From a virus, in the IMG/VR virus record IMGVR_UViG_3300005933_000040, positions 1 through 32,337 of that record: a DNA stretch of 32,337 nucleotides. One strand, 5' to 3'. This document shows, one piece after another, positions 1 through 7,314 of the stretch. The notes under the pieces were generated by a model. The model had not been told where the DNA came from. It did no database searches and worked only from the letters and a program-made list of their open reading frames with translations. Each line of letters opens with the position of its first letter. Positions within the stretch are counted from its first letter, which is position 1. The position numbers were made by a program, and so were the translations under genes.

Positions 1-14
1 ATTTGTAATGCCAT
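1..14 (-). CDS. start of a gene cut by the window edge
   Basis: Only the first codons (M-A-L-Q) lie inside the window. The ATG at 14-12 has a GGAG Shine-Dalgarno at 28-25 with a 10-nt spacer, and a TAAATA element lies about 32 nt further upstream. That arrangement is what a gene start looks like elsewhere in this window. Nothing can be said about the product. Confidence 0.45.
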
Positions 15-45
15 TTGTAATATGCTCCTAACGTATATTATAGTG

Positions 46-53
46 TATTTATT
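46..53 (-). promoter_or_regulatory. late-promoter-like TAAATA element
   Basis: The minus strand reads AATAAATA, one base off the T4 late promoter consensus TATAAATA. It lies in the gap upstream of the gene starting at 14, about 32 nt from its ATG, which leaves room for a short leader with a GGAG site. A TATAAT at 42-37 overlaps this region but has no matching -35 box 17 bp away, so a late promoter is the better reading. In an AT-rich genome a chance match is possible. Confidence 0.4.
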
Positions 54-77
54 CCGCTGTGCAGATTGCTGGAGTTA

Positions 78-407
78 CTATTTCCGCTTTTTTAGGAAGG
101 TTTTAGTACGTTTTTGAATATCTGCTTTAACCTTGTTGGTATCTATCCTAAAATCAACGTTTTTGATGCTGTTTCCGTAATGTTGAAACAGTTCCTTGAT
201 ATTCTTCTCTAATTCCTTGTTGGTCAATTTCTGACGGTTCTTTTTAACACGAATTTCCCAATTCTTGCCGTCTTTAAATTCTACTTTGATAGACAGCAAA
301 TATTCAATTGGTATTGACTCTATGTGTAGGTCCGAAAACACTTCGGGCCAGTGAGCCACTACTTCCTTAGGCAATTGTTTTTTACGGAATTTGACCACTA
401 CAGACAC
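78..407 (-). CDS. hypothetical basic protein, 109 aa
   Basis: I do not recognise this protein. It is lysine-rich, especially in the last 40 residues (it ends KKRK), with no signal peptide or membrane segment. The start is GTG at 407, 7 nt after the stop of the upstream gene, with no clear Shine-Dalgarno, so translation is probably coupled to that gene. It is the last complete gene of a four-gene run of small unknown proteins (1612 to 78). A nucleic-acid-binding or virion role would fit its charge, but that is inference. Confidence 0.75.
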   Translation of the reverse strand: MSVVVKFRKKQLPKEVVAHWPEVFSDLHIESIPIEYLLSIKVEFKDGKNWEIRVKKNRQKLTNKELEKNIKELFQHYGNSIKNVDFRIDTNKVKADIQKRTKTFLKKRK

Positions 408-413
408 TATGCT

Positions 414-986
414 TTACTTAGACTTTTTCTTAGTAGGTACAAGTTCTTCCGCTTGTTCTCTAAGTAGTTTTGCCTCTTTGTACAAACGATCAGCATCACT
501 TCTTAAGTTTGCCGCTAATTTCTCGTCTGTTAAAGGTTGCTCTTTACTTGCTGATGACATCTGACTTTGTGCCACTTTAGTAGGAGCCGACGTGTTTGAT
601 GGCGTCACTGCTAGGTCATCAATACCTATACCTCTTTGTTTAGCGATGATTTTGTTTAATTCATCTAACTGAATTGAAGTTGTAGTGTTTGGTGTCATTT
701 CAACTGAGTTAGTTGGAACTTTTTTCATAAATCCACCTGTGTGAAATTTATTCAACATCACTTCACTATTAGGTGCTAGATTCCTTTGCAATACTTCATA
801 CAATTCAAATGCCGTTTGACCTTCATTGCTTTCAACAACTTTGATCAAAGCGTCATGATCCAATGGATCTATTTTTGCTGTCTCAATAACAACTGCTGAT
901 TTTGAATCTCCAGGAATTGTTCTGTAAGCAACAACAACTTTTGCTCCACTGCCTTTTAGTTTTCCTACATGTTTAATGTCGGCCAT
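414..986 (-). CDS. hypothetical protein, 190 aa, structural-type composition
   Basis: Function unknown. Residues 1-115 look like a compact domain. Residues 120-150 are rich in Ser, Thr, Ala and Pro, like a flexible linker, and the last 40 residues look helical with a lysine-rich end. The ATG at 986 overlaps the stop of the upstream gene (TAATG) and has a GGAGG site 7 nt upstream, so the start is well supported. Neighbouring late-type promoter elements suggest expression with virion genes, but no known structural family was recognised. Confidence 0.8.
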   Translation of the reverse strand: MADIKHVGKLKGSGAKVVVAYRTIPGDSKSAVVIETAKIDPLDHDALIKVVESNEGQTAFELYEVLQRNLAPNSEVMLNKFHTGGFMKKVPTNSVEMTPNTTTSIQLDELNKIIAKQRGIGIDDLAVTPSNTSAPTKVAQSQMSSASKEQPLTDEKLAANLRSDADRLYKEAKLLREQAEELVPTKKKSK

Positions 987-1288
987 TATTTTGCCTCCGC
1001 TGGTTTTTCACCTTCTGGTGAATTGGCATCTTTTTGAGACTGTTCAACAATCTTTAAAAATGCTTCTAGTTTATTATAAGTTGCACCCACCATTGCCATC
1101 TCGTTGGCTTTGAATGCTCCTCGTTGACTTGAAACATCGATAATTTGTTTAAGGACGTTTAAGTCTTGAACAGTAAGTTCTGCTCCAGCACCTGCTTGAA
1201 CTTTTGGTGCCATGCCTGCAACATCTTTTCCAACTACTTCATCTTTCGTCGGAGTCGTTACAGTTTTTGTTTGGTTTGTATCTGTCAT
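986..1288 (-). CDS. hypothetical protein, 100 aa
   Basis: Unknown function. The first 35 residues are low-complexity (Thr, Lys, Ala, Gly), followed by a helical core at about 38-85 and an acidic/Pro tail. The ATG at 1288 has a GGAG Shine-Dalgarno (1301-1298) with a 9-nt spacer, and a TAAATA element lies 34 nt upstream. It heads a short run with the 190-aa and 109-aa genes. The flexible ends would suit a small virion or chaperone-like protein, but nothing in the sequence establishes this. Confidence 0.8.
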   Translation of the reverse strand: MTDTNQTKTVTTPTKDEVVGKDVAGMAPKVQAGAGAELTVQDLNVLKQIIDVSSQRGAFKANEMAMVGATYNKLEAFLKIVEQSQKDANSPEGEKPAEAK

Positions 1289-1321
1289 TTTAAAATGCTC
1301 CTTTATTGTTGTATACAGAAG

Positions 1322-1329
1322 TATTTAAT
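1322..1329 (-). promoter_or_regulatory. late-promoter-like TAAATA element
   Basis: The minus strand reads ATTAAATA, resembling the T4 late consensus TATAAATA; its TAA is also the stop codon of the gene at 1325-1612. The distance to the ATG at 1288 (about 33 nt) leaves room for a transcription start and the GGAG site. The position in the only real gap of this cluster supports a regulatory role. Chance occurrence cannot be excluded. Confidence 0.45.
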
Positions 1330-1612
1330 GACGTTTGATAAATGGGCAACTAAGATTGAATATTGATAGCTCTTTGGAGTTTTCGAATCCTACCAAAATA
1401 TGGTTTACAATTTTTTTGTCTACATCAACTCCTAAATGTTTACCAATATAGAATCTTCCTTTTAGGTTTTCTAAAATCCACTTCTCCAAAAGTTCTTCGT
1501 TGTCATTCCAATCATAGTTTAATTTGAGAAATTCTAATCCGTGAGGTTTTTTGGTAAACTGCCTACAGTTGAAATAATTTAACGGGTTTACTTGATTAGT
1601 TTTTGAAAACAT
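1325..1612 (-). CDS. hypothetical protein, 95 aa
   Basis: I do not recognise this protein. It is a small soluble protein with many aromatic residues and a helical middle (LLEKWILENLKGRFYIGKHL, residues 41-60). The ATG at 1612 shares one base with the stop of the VWA/metallopeptidase gene upstream (TAATG), so the two are translationally coupled. Expression from the sigma-70-like promoter at 2875-2903 is therefore likely. A functional link to the MoxR-VWA pair is possible from position only. Confidence 0.75.
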   Translation of the reverse strand: MFSKTNQVNPLNYFNCRQFTKKPHGLEFLKLNYDWNDNEELLEKWILENLKGRFYIGKHLGVDVDKKIVNHILVGFENSKELSIFNLSCPFIKRH

Positions 1613-2868
1613 TATTCATAATGCACAGTAGTACCAAAAGGTGCCTCCATGTTCTTGTCGTGGTGACCATTGATCACAAACACAGTGTCACAGTAATCAT
1701 CTTCTCCCCAACCATCCCATGTGTAGCCATCTGTAAACATTATAAATTTTTTAGGAACAATGTCGTTTTCTTTCATGTATTCCCAATTAGCCATAAAGTC
1801 AGTACCACCGCCACCTTCTATTTTGTATGATTCTAATGTTTCGCCAGATGAATTAAAGTCTTGTTCATTGTGAACATCAGTGTCAAAACACCATATTTTA
1901 ATGTTGTAATCTCTGTATTGTTCCATAATGCTTTGTACTTCACCTAAAAAATCTTCCACTTGTTGACTCATGATAGATCCTGAAGTATCAATAGCAATAC
2001 AAATGTCTATGGTCTCATCATAATTTGTACCTGGAAGTATTATTCCTGAATGCCATCCTTTTCTACTAGGTCTTGAAAATGTATAATCATTTTTAATTAC
2101 ACTTTGAATCTGTTGCTGTAATAATTCTCTCCAATTCATTTTAGGTTCTGTGAATTGTTGAATAATTCTTTCAATTTCTGCTGGTAAATTTCCAGCACCA
2201 GCCGCCTGGGCCGCCGACATCATTGATTCTTTTATCTCATTCTTAATATTTTCCAGTTCTTCTTTTGAATATGTAGGACCTTTACCTTTTCCACCACTGT
2301 TAGGACCTTGCGTTGTTCCACCTGTACTTTCACCTTTTTCCCAATCAATGTGTTCGTCCAACAGTTTACCTAACTGTTCCATTTGCTCTTTACCTTTTTT
2401 ATAAATGTCGTCATACACGGCTTCACTTGCCCAACCGTCATATTTCCAATCTTGAAATATTTGTACTGCTTTTGGTTTTTCACCAATGTTATCTCTAACC
2501 AAAGTATTGTTCACAATGTAATCACAAGCAATATTATGAAGTTGTGGATCTCTGTCTTCTCTTCTTGTCATGTGATCAAACACACAATGAAGAATCTCAT
2601 GTGCTATAACAAATTCAATTTCTTTAGATGTCATCTTGCTGAAAAACTCTGTGTTAAAAAATAAGTTTCTGCCATCAGTTGCGGCAGTAGGACACCAATC
2701 ATCACACTCTTTAATTTGTAATCTTGTTGCCATGTTACCAAAGAAAGGATGTCTTAATAACAATCCAACTCTAGCAACCACAATTTTATCAATAACTTCT
2801 GCTCTTAAGTTTTTTAATTCTTCTGGACTTAATTCTTTTTTTTCTATTTCTAAAGTGTCTGTGCTCAT
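1612..2868 (-). CDS. putative zinc metallopeptidase with VWA-like domain (DUF2201 type)
   Basis: This 418-aa protein has two domains. The N-terminal half carries a zinc-peptidase motif HEILH (residues 90-94) in the context expected of the DUF2201 metallopeptidase-like family. The C-terminal part is a VWA-like domain with a complete metal-ion adhesion site: DTSGS (294-298), the Thr-Asp of GGTDF (354-358) and FTDG (378-381). A Gly/Lys/Ser-rich linker lies at about 180-200. It follows the MoxR-type AAA+ ATPase gene, matching the ATPase-VWA pairs known from bacteria (RavA-ViaA, NorQ-NorD, CobS-CobT), where the two remodel a target complex. The target here is unknown. It has its own sigma-70-like promoter. 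Whether the peptidase site is active cannot be told from sequence. Confidence 0.88.
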   Translation of the reverse strand: MSTDTLEIEKKELSPEELKNLRAEVIDKIVVARVGLLLRHPFFGNMATRLQIKECDDWCPTAATDGRNLFFNTEFFSKMTSKEIEFVIAHEILHCVFDHMTRREDRDPQLHNIACDYIVNNTLVRDNIGEKPKAVQIFQDWKYDGWASEAVYDDIYKKGKEQMEQLGKLLDEHIDWEKGESTGGTTQGPNSGGKGKGPTYSKEELENIKNEIKESMMSAAQAAGAGNLPAEIERIIQQFTEPKMNWRELLQQQIQSVIKNDYTFSRPSRKGWHSGIILPGTNYDETIDICIAIDTSGSIMSQQVEDFLGEVQSIMEQYRDYNIKIWCFDTDVHNEQDFNSSGETLESYKIEGGGGTDFMANWEYMKENDIVPKKFIMFTDGYTWDGWGEDDYCDTVFVINGHHDKNMEAPFGTTVHYE

Positions 2869-2874
2869 AATACT

Positions 2875-2903
2875 ATTATACTTTCTTTTGGTAAATTAGT
2901 CAA
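2875..2903 (-). promoter_or_regulatory. sigma-70-like promoter upstream of the metallopeptidase/VWA gene
   Basis: The minus strand has TTGACT (2903-2898), a 17-bp spacer and TATAAT (2880-2875), a near-perfect host-type promoter. The -10 box ends 6 bp upstream of the ATG at 2868, so the transcript would have almost no leader. The same TTGACT-N17-TATAAT plan recurs at several gene starts in this window, which argues against chance. Confidence 0.8.
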
Positions 2904-2914
2904 CTCTTTTTTGG

Positions 2915-2943
2915 TATAGGGCACCGGTAAAAAGTGCCCTATA
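2915..2943 (-). terminator. stem-loop between the MoxR and VWA genes
   Basis: There is a perfect 10-bp inverted repeat (TATAGGGCAC and its complement, 2915-2924 and 2934-2943) around a 9-nt loop, just after the MoxR stop codon and before the next promoter. No uridine run follows on the minus strand, so it is not a textbook intrinsic terminator. It could be a weak terminator, a stabiliser of the 3' end of the MoxR mRNA, or a processing site. Confidence 0.55.
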
Positions 2944-2953
2944 TTCAACACTA

Positions 2954-4066
2954 TTATTTGATGCTTTGAGCGGCAGTAATATATTTGCCGTATTTTTCGT
3001 GGAATTCATCAAAACATTTAACAGCATCAGGATCAATCGGTAATTGATACTGAGTTAATGCCATCTTGATACCCATAACAACAAGTTCTGTATCAAAATT
3101 ATCCATCATAAATCTAAGAAATTTATTAACTTTGTCGTTAAATTTCTTATCTTTTTTGTCATTTGCTTCTTTGAGTTCATAACATAGTGAAACCGTAAGC
3201 GAGTACATTGCTGATATTTCTTTCGATTTCAGTTCTGTTATTTTTCCTTCAAGTATATCTGAAGGATTAGGTAACTGCGAAGCCACCTTTCGATGAGCCA
3301 TGAACTTAACTGCAAGTCCTTCGCCCACTGCACCACTGACCAAGTCAGTTATAGTGTTTTCATCTAAATCATCTGAAAGTAATTCACTCACAAATGACCA
3401 AGATCTCGGAGTAGCAAAAGAACGACTAGGTGATTTAGGATCAAAGTCGTATAGGTCTTTTTTGCTAAAAGTTAGATATCCAACAACATCTTTGTTAATG
3501 TTGTTAGCCACTGACCATTCCATCCAGTCGTCAAAGTCCGGTTTCATTTCTAAGTGGATAAATCTGTTTGCCAACGGAGCAGGCATTCTGTAAACAACAC
3601 CTTTGTCTGCCTCTCTGTTACCTGCCGCAACAATTAACACATTGTCAGGCAATTCATATTGACCTACTTTTCTGTTCAATATAAGTTGATACGCCGCCGC
3701 CTGTACTGAAGGTGCCGCAGAATTCATCTCATCTAAAAACAACACAATATTTTTGTGCTTTTTAGCCATTGCTGAAGTAGGCAATTCTGAAGGTGATGCC
3801 CACGTCATGTTGTTTTCTTTTGAATTGTAATAAGGAATACCTTTAATATCTGTAGGTTCCCATAAACTTAATCTGATATCAATCACCTTAGCATCAATAT
3901 CTTTAGCAATTTGATGAATAATATCTGATTTACCAATACCAGGGCCGCCCCATAAAAATATTGGTCTTTTAATTTTTAATGCGTGTAATATACTTGCCTT
4001 TGCTTTGTTAGGCGAAAGTTGTCTAGTTGTAAGACCAGCATCTTGTATTTTACTTTGTTTTACCAT
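2954..4066 (-). CDS. MoxR-type AAA+ ATPase
   Basis: This 370-aa ATPase has a Walker A GGPGIGKSD (40-48), a Walker B with LFLDE (109-113), a sensor-1 Asn in AAGN (147-150) and an arginine in the PLANRF segment (164-169). The region after Walker A and the MPAPLANRF motif are typical of the MoxR group, whose members act as hexameric chaperone-like ATPases with a VWA partner. That partner is the next gene (1612-2868). The start is supported by a GAGGAG site about 6 nt upstream and a sigma-70-like promoter at 4099-4127. The C-terminal 100 residues are helical and may bind the partner. The substrate in the infected cell is unknown. Confidence 0.92.
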   Translation of the reverse strand: MVKQSKIQDAGLTTRQLSPNKAKASILHALKIKRPIFLWGGPGIGKSDIIHQIAKDIDAKVIDIRLSLWEPTDIKGIPYYNSKENNMTWASPSELPTSAMAKKHKNIVLFLDEMNSAAPSVQAAAYQLILNRKVGQYELPDNVLIVAAGNREADKGVVYRMPAPLANRFIHLEMKPDFDDWMEWSVANNINKDVVGYLTFSKKDLYDFDPKSPSRSFATPRSWSFVSELLSDDLDENTITDLVSGAVGEGLAVKFMAHRKVASQLPNPSDILEGKITELKSKEISAMYSLTVSLCYELKEANDKKDKKFNDKVNKFLRFMMDNFDTELVVMGIKMALTQYQLPIDPDAVKCFDEFHEKYGKYITAAQSIK

Positions 4067-4098
4067 TTGTACTCCTCGTTAATTTGTTGTTATACTTA

Positions 4099-4127
4099 AT
4101 AATACATTCTGACGTACCAAAAGTCAA
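4099..4127 (-). promoter_or_regulatory. sigma-70-like promoter upstream of the MoxR gene
   Basis: TTGACT (4127-4122), a 17-bp spacer and TATTAT (4104-4099) lie on the minus strand in the 109-bp gap before the MoxR gene. A 32-nt stretch with a GAGGAG ribosome site separates the -10 box from the ATG at 4066. The motif TTGACTTTT is shared with the promoters at 19858 and 25970. Confidence 0.78.
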
Positions 4128-4175
4128 GTGCCTAAGAAGTCAAGGTTTATGCGGGTAATTTGATCTGTGGATAAC

Positions 4176-4565
4176 TTATTCTGTGGTTTCTAGTCGGGAA
4201 AGTGCTTTATTGATACCATATTTTCGGATATCTCCAGAAAACAACATCAATTCCATTGCTCTTCTTTCGTTGGTAACAATAATGCCATCGTCTGCTAGGT
4301 AGTAAGGACAGTTTAAATATTTGTCCAAAAATATTATGGTTTGTGTGGTAAGGTTAAAATCAGTAGGAAATGGTACATCATATGTTTGCAGTTGCAGTTT
4401 GTCTTTGATAAATGTTAATCCTTCGTCAGTTAGACGTAAACCACCTGAACCTTTGTCTCTAGTGTTCTTCCACCAAGACGGCATATACTCTTTCAGAGTA
4501 TTTTCGCTGATGCCTATGTCAGCATTTTTTAAGAAGATTTTGGTGTAGGTTTCTTTCCAATTCAT
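4176..4565 (-). CDS. conserved hypothetical protein, 129 aa
   Basis: Function unknown. From memory it resembles a small protein family common in marine T4-like phages, with a Trp-Trp segment (31-32), a GGLRLTDEG stretch (40-48) and a C-terminal half rich in hydrophobic residues; no catalytic motif is evident. Its ATG overlaps the stop of the upstream 96-aa gene (ATGA). It ends just before the MoxR promoter gap, so it is the last gene of a transcription unit. Confidence 0.8.
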   Translation of the reverse strand: MNWKETYTKIFLKNADIGISENTLKEYMPSWWKNTRDKGSGGLRLTDEGLTFIKDKLQLQTYDVPFPTDFNLTTQTIIFLDKYLNCPYYLADDGIIVTNERRAMELMLFSGDIRKYGINKALSRLETTE

Positions 4566-4852
4566 TTTTCACTGACAGTTTCACCCTGGGTCAATTTGAC
4601 CACTGTGAAGTCTTCAGTGTTGAACATGGTGTTCATCTTTTTGGCTAGATTGAATGCGTGTCCAGGATTTGAAAACGATACTTTCTTGTATTTTGGTCCC
4701 GGGTAGTTGTTCAGCATGTTTGCTGATTTTAGATTGCATGGTTTATTTTTGTGGAATACTGCCCATATACCTTCAGCCGCAAGTACCTGTTCGCTCTTGT
4801 AAGATTTGCGATCGGTGGATTCTAGTAATATAGTCGGCTTAGGTCGCGACAC
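4562..4852 (-). CDS. conserved hypothetical protein, 96 aa
   Basis: Function unknown. It is basic, with a KYKKVSFSNPGHAFNLAKKMN block (residues 54-74) that I recall from small proteins of marine T4-like phages. The start is GTG at 4852 with a GAGGAG Shine-Dalgarno 6 nt upstream, and it overlaps the end of the homing endonuclease gene by 14 nt. Its own end overlaps the next gene (ATGA). No enzymatic motif was seen. Confidence 0.8.
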   Translation of the reverse strand: MSRPKPTILLESTDRKSYKSEQVLAAEGIWAVFHKNKPCNLKSANMLNNYPGPKYKKVSFSNPGHAFNLAKKMNTMFNTEDFTVVKLTQGETVSEK

Positions 4853-5333
4853 GGATAACTCCTCTAATATTTTTTTGGTTAGCTCTTGCTTTTTTAATTT
4901 TCATAATTGTTTCAATAGAATGTTTTTTGCCAAGCATTGTTGGTTTTTGTAAAGCTCTTGCTTTTCTAATTCTTGCTTTTGTTTCTTCTGTGTGTCTAAA
5001 TTTCTTAGATTTTTCGCTAATAATTTTTCTGCCTTCAGGACTGATGCCTGTGTCACCCCCCATTAAGCCGTCTTCTTCTTTTAAATTGGCATAATTGTTT
5101 GACTCAACAATGTTGTGCTTTCTAGAATATTCTAATGCGTATTTGTTCAACTCTTTTTTGTTTGTGAAAGCCTTAGTCCATAAAGTTGATACATCATTTC
5201 CGTGCTTCTTTAGATGACTAGTCCAATACACACCTGAACCCGTGTAGGATTCCGGGTTTTTAACCGTTTTTCCAAAGTACATCAACCCTGTTTGGTTGTG
5301 TTTTTTAATGTATAGATGTGTTATGTTACTCAT
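4839..5333 (-). mobile_element. GIY-YIG-type homing endonuclease gene with NUMOD3 repeats
   Basis: This 164-aa protein opens with a GIY-YIG-like domain: LYIKKHNQTG, then MYFGKT (18-23) in the YIG position and the YTGSGVYW segment (30-37) seen in many phage-encoded members. The C-terminal part holds two copies of a NUMOD3-type DNA-binding motif, HTEETKARIRKAR (113-125) and HSIETIMKIKKAR (138-150). Such proteins cut intron-less or occupied sites and spread themselves during mixed infection. It lies between two conserved small phage genes and overlaps the downstream one by 14 nt, so it is free-standing and not inside an intron. Catalytic competence is unknown, because the canonical GIY residues are divergent. 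Confidence 0.85.
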
Positions 5334-5343
5334 ATTATATGAG

Positions 5344-5351
5344 TATTTATC
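5344..5351 (-). promoter_or_regulatory. possible late-type element before the homing endonuclease
   Basis: The minus strand reads GATAAATA, similar to the T4 late consensus, 10 nt before the ATG at 5333. A late start from here would leave a very short leader without a Shine-Dalgarno, so the case is weaker than for the other TAAATA sites. Confidence 0.25.
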
Positions 5352-5364
5352 TACCTCGAGGTAG
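5351..5364. repeat. perfect 14-bp palindrome
   Basis: CTACCTCGAGGTAG is a perfect inverted repeat with no loop, in the gap between the 79-aa gene and the homing endonuclease gene. Its GC content is higher than that of the surroundings. It may be a protein-binding site, a remnant of the endonuclease insertion, or a weak transcription signal. A hairpin with no loop is a poor RNA terminator and no uridine run follows. Confidence 0.6.
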
Positions 5365-5366
5365 TA

Positions 5367-5606
5367 TTATAAGTTACCGCCGTCTACTTTTATTTCAATT
5401 GCTTCGACTTCTGTGCTGGTATTCTGTGCTATTAGACCCTCGTAGTCGCCCGCTAAACGGGCCAACACTGTGGCTAGGCTATACGTGACTTGCTTGGCTG
5501 TGTTGATGTCTAAACGCACTTCTTTTTGATTACTAAGGTCTGCACCTTTAACTTGTTGTATAAATTGTTGCAGACTGGCTGTATTAATAGGGTAATTTGT
5601 TGGCAT
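5367..5606 (-). CDS. conserved hypothetical protein, 79 aa
   Basis: Function unknown. It is small, acidic and mostly helical, with an EVRLDINTAKQVTYSLATVL segment (28-47) that I recall from small proteins of marine T4-like phages. The ATG at 5606 lies inside the end of the upstream gene (23-nt overlap), so it is co-translated. It ends immediately before the palindrome and the homing endonuclease. Confidence 0.8.
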   Translation of the reverse strand: MPTNYPINTASLQQFIQQVKGADLSNQKEVRLDINTAKQVTYSLATVLARLAGDYEGLIAQNTSTEVEAIEIKVDGGNL

Positions 5607-6081
5607 TGCTCAACTCCGTTTTCATTTCTAATGATGTTCTAAATGGTCCTTTGTAAGGATAACTGTTTAATGTTAATAATTTAGGACAGTAACTTCTAAC
5701 CCATCCTTTTTCAAATTGAATAACATAGTACCCAGCACAGTATAAACTTTTAGATTTTTTACTTTTATTAAACAATGGTAATTTACGTTTCACATCAAAA
5801 ACCATATTGAATGCTTTAAATTTTGAAGGGTAATCATAAACTGAATTATCTTCGTTTTCCTTTTCTTCTATTGGTACACTTAATGTTGTACCCCACATCA
5901 ACTCTCCATCAAAACTTCCTTGGAGTTGTTGTTGATTATCAAACAGTCTAGTACCATCGGTACAACTAAACATATATCTTCTATCTTCTTGTCTACATAT
6001 AGTTCCTACTTTTTTTCCGTCGGATTCTAATATCCAGAATCTATTTTCTAATATCGGCTTTGCAAAAAATTTACTTGTCAT
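5584..6081 (-). CDS. conserved hypothetical protein, 165 aa
   Basis: Function unknown. It looks like a beta-rich soluble protein with a conserved-looking YCAGYYVIQFEKGWVRSYCP block (114-133) that I recall from marine T4-like phages near rnh. There are two cysteines in that block but no clear zinc or active-site pattern. Its start overlaps the stop of the RNase H gene (ATGA), so a link to replication or DNA repair is suggested by position only. Confidence 0.8.
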   Translation of the reverse strand: MTSKFFAKPILENRFWILESDGKKVGTICRQEDRRYMFSCTDGTRLFDNQQQLQGSFDGELMWGTTLSVPIEEKENEDNSVYDYPSKFKAFNMVFDVKRKLPLFNKSKKSKSLYCAGYYVIQFEKGWVRSYCPKLLTLNSYPYKGPFRTSLEMKTELSNANKLPY

Positions 6082-7076
6082 GCTATTGCCTCCTCTTTAA
6101 GTTTATATTTTGCATTTAATGGTTCTGCATACGTTTGTGGATATTCTGCAATTTTTTGCATATCCCATTTAGCACAAAATTTTATTAATTTTAATCCTAC
6201 TTGTTCAACAGTTTTAGGTTTAACATCATTAATAGCATCGTTAATCAATGTTCTTATTTCTTCAGGTTGTGCTGTTAAGTCACACAATGTTATATTTCTT
6301 TGAAAGTCATCCATCACTCTGTGTTCGTTGCCATTGTGATCAACCCAACGTTGTAACATTATATTGTTCCAATTGTATCCTTTAGAATTTCTATCTTCAA
6401 ATGCTTCTTGCAAACCAACTTTTTTTTTAGTTCCTTTTTTTCTAACTCCAGGATAAGCACTGAACACATTGTCAGCAGTATCGCCTCTCATACATTTTTC
6501 AAACAACAACCATTGAGGATTGGGTGCAGGTTTTTCTTCTTTGGTCTTTTTATCTATTACTCTTTTTCCTTTTGGGTCAAAGTATCCTTCATGTGTGGTT
6601 GTTACTTCAGTTATTCCATTGTATTGACACACATTAGGAGCAATCAATTGAGCAAAGTCACCGTCTGTTGAAACAATAATATGATTATCATCTGGATGTG
6701 ATTGTACCCAACCTGCAATTAAATCATCTGCTTCAAGTTTAGGATTTTGAATAGAAGTACAATTTGTTTTTGTTTCAATAAATTCGTTAAAATTATCAAA
6801 AGTTTCCCAAAATATTAAATCTTCTTCGACTTCTTTTTCTGTTCTGGCATCTCTAGCATTTTTTCTATTACGTTTATAAGGTTCATAAAAGTCTTTACGC
6901 CAACTTCTACCTTCCAAACAAAATACAACATGGTCACCTTTAAAATCCTGCCATACTTTACGAACACTGTTTAATGTGATATGTAAAGCCATTCCTACCT
7001 TAGAATCCAAATCACTCTGTATTGCGTGTTTGGCTCTAAAAAATGTATTGGCTGTGTCTACAATTATATAATTCAT
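6078..7076 (-). CDS. rnh: T4 RNase H-like 5'-3' exonuclease (FEN superfamily)
   Basis: This 332-aa protein has the acidic motifs of the FEN/T4 RNase H superfamily: VDTAN near the N terminus (Asp7), LEADDL (114-119), STDGDF (136-141) and GDTADN (198-203), followed by a lysine-rich helix-hairpin-helix-like segment (about 207-225). In T4 this enzyme removes RNA primers and flaps during lagging-strand synthesis. Its length is close to the T4 protein (305 aa). The C-terminal part may contact the single-strand-binding protein or clamp. It starts in a TAATG overlap with the upstream 76-aa gene. Confidence 0.92.
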   Translation of the reverse strand: MNYIIVDTANTFFRAKHAIQSDLDSKVGMALHITLNSVRKVWQDFKGDHVVFCLEGRSWRKDFYEPYKRNRKNARDARTEKEVEEDLIFWETFDNFNEFIETKTNCTSIQNPKLEADDLIAGWVQSHPDDNHIIVSTDGDFAQLIAPNVCQYNGITEVTTTHEGYFDPKGKRVIDKKTKEEKPAPNPQWLLFEKCMRGDTADNVFSAYPGVRKKGTKKKVGLQEAFEDRNSKGYNWNNIMLQRWVDHNGNEHRVMDDFQRNITLCDLTAQPEEIRTLINDAINDVKPKTVEQVGLKLIKFCAKWDMQKIAEYPQTYAEPLNAKYKLKEEAIA

Positions 7077-7306
7077 TACTCGATATCTGTTCTAACAATG
7101 TGCTTTCTTAATGCTCTGACAAGTTCTTCTATTTTGTCTATACAACCAATTAGATCTCTGTCTGTGATGTACTTGCTTCTCTCTTTAAGTTTGTCGTATT
7201 CCTTAAGAGATATCTGTACAGTTGGGGCATAGTTCTCTTGGTGTCCCACACTCTCATTTTCCATTGAGGCGTCTAGTGCTCTTTGTTTTTCTTCTGAGTC
7301 TGTCAT
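7076..7306 (-). CDS. hypothetical coiled-coil protein, 76 aa
   Basis: Function unknown. The first 30 residues are acidic and polar. Residues 34-72 form a likely amphipathic helix with many charged residues (KEYDKLKERSKYI, then IDKIEELVRALRKHI), probably a coiled coil. The ATG at 7306 has an AGGAG site 5 nt upstream, and the stop overlaps the rnh start, so the two are coupled. It could be a small partner of a replication protein, but that is a guess. Confidence 0.75.
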   Translation of the reverse strand: MTDSEEKQRALDASMENESVGHQENYAPTVQISLKEYDKLKERSKYITDRDLIGCIDKIEELVRALRKHIVRTDIE

Positions 7307-7314
7307 ATTATCTC

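Noticed and set aside
3300-3593. Plus-strand 97-aa frame opposite the MoxR gene
   Set aside because: It is antisense to a well-supported gene. All other supported genes are on the minus strand and no ribosome site or promoter was seen for it.
4900-5333. Group I intron around the homing endonuclease
   Set aside because: The gene lies between complete small genes and no interrupted gene was seen on either side, so it looks free-standing.
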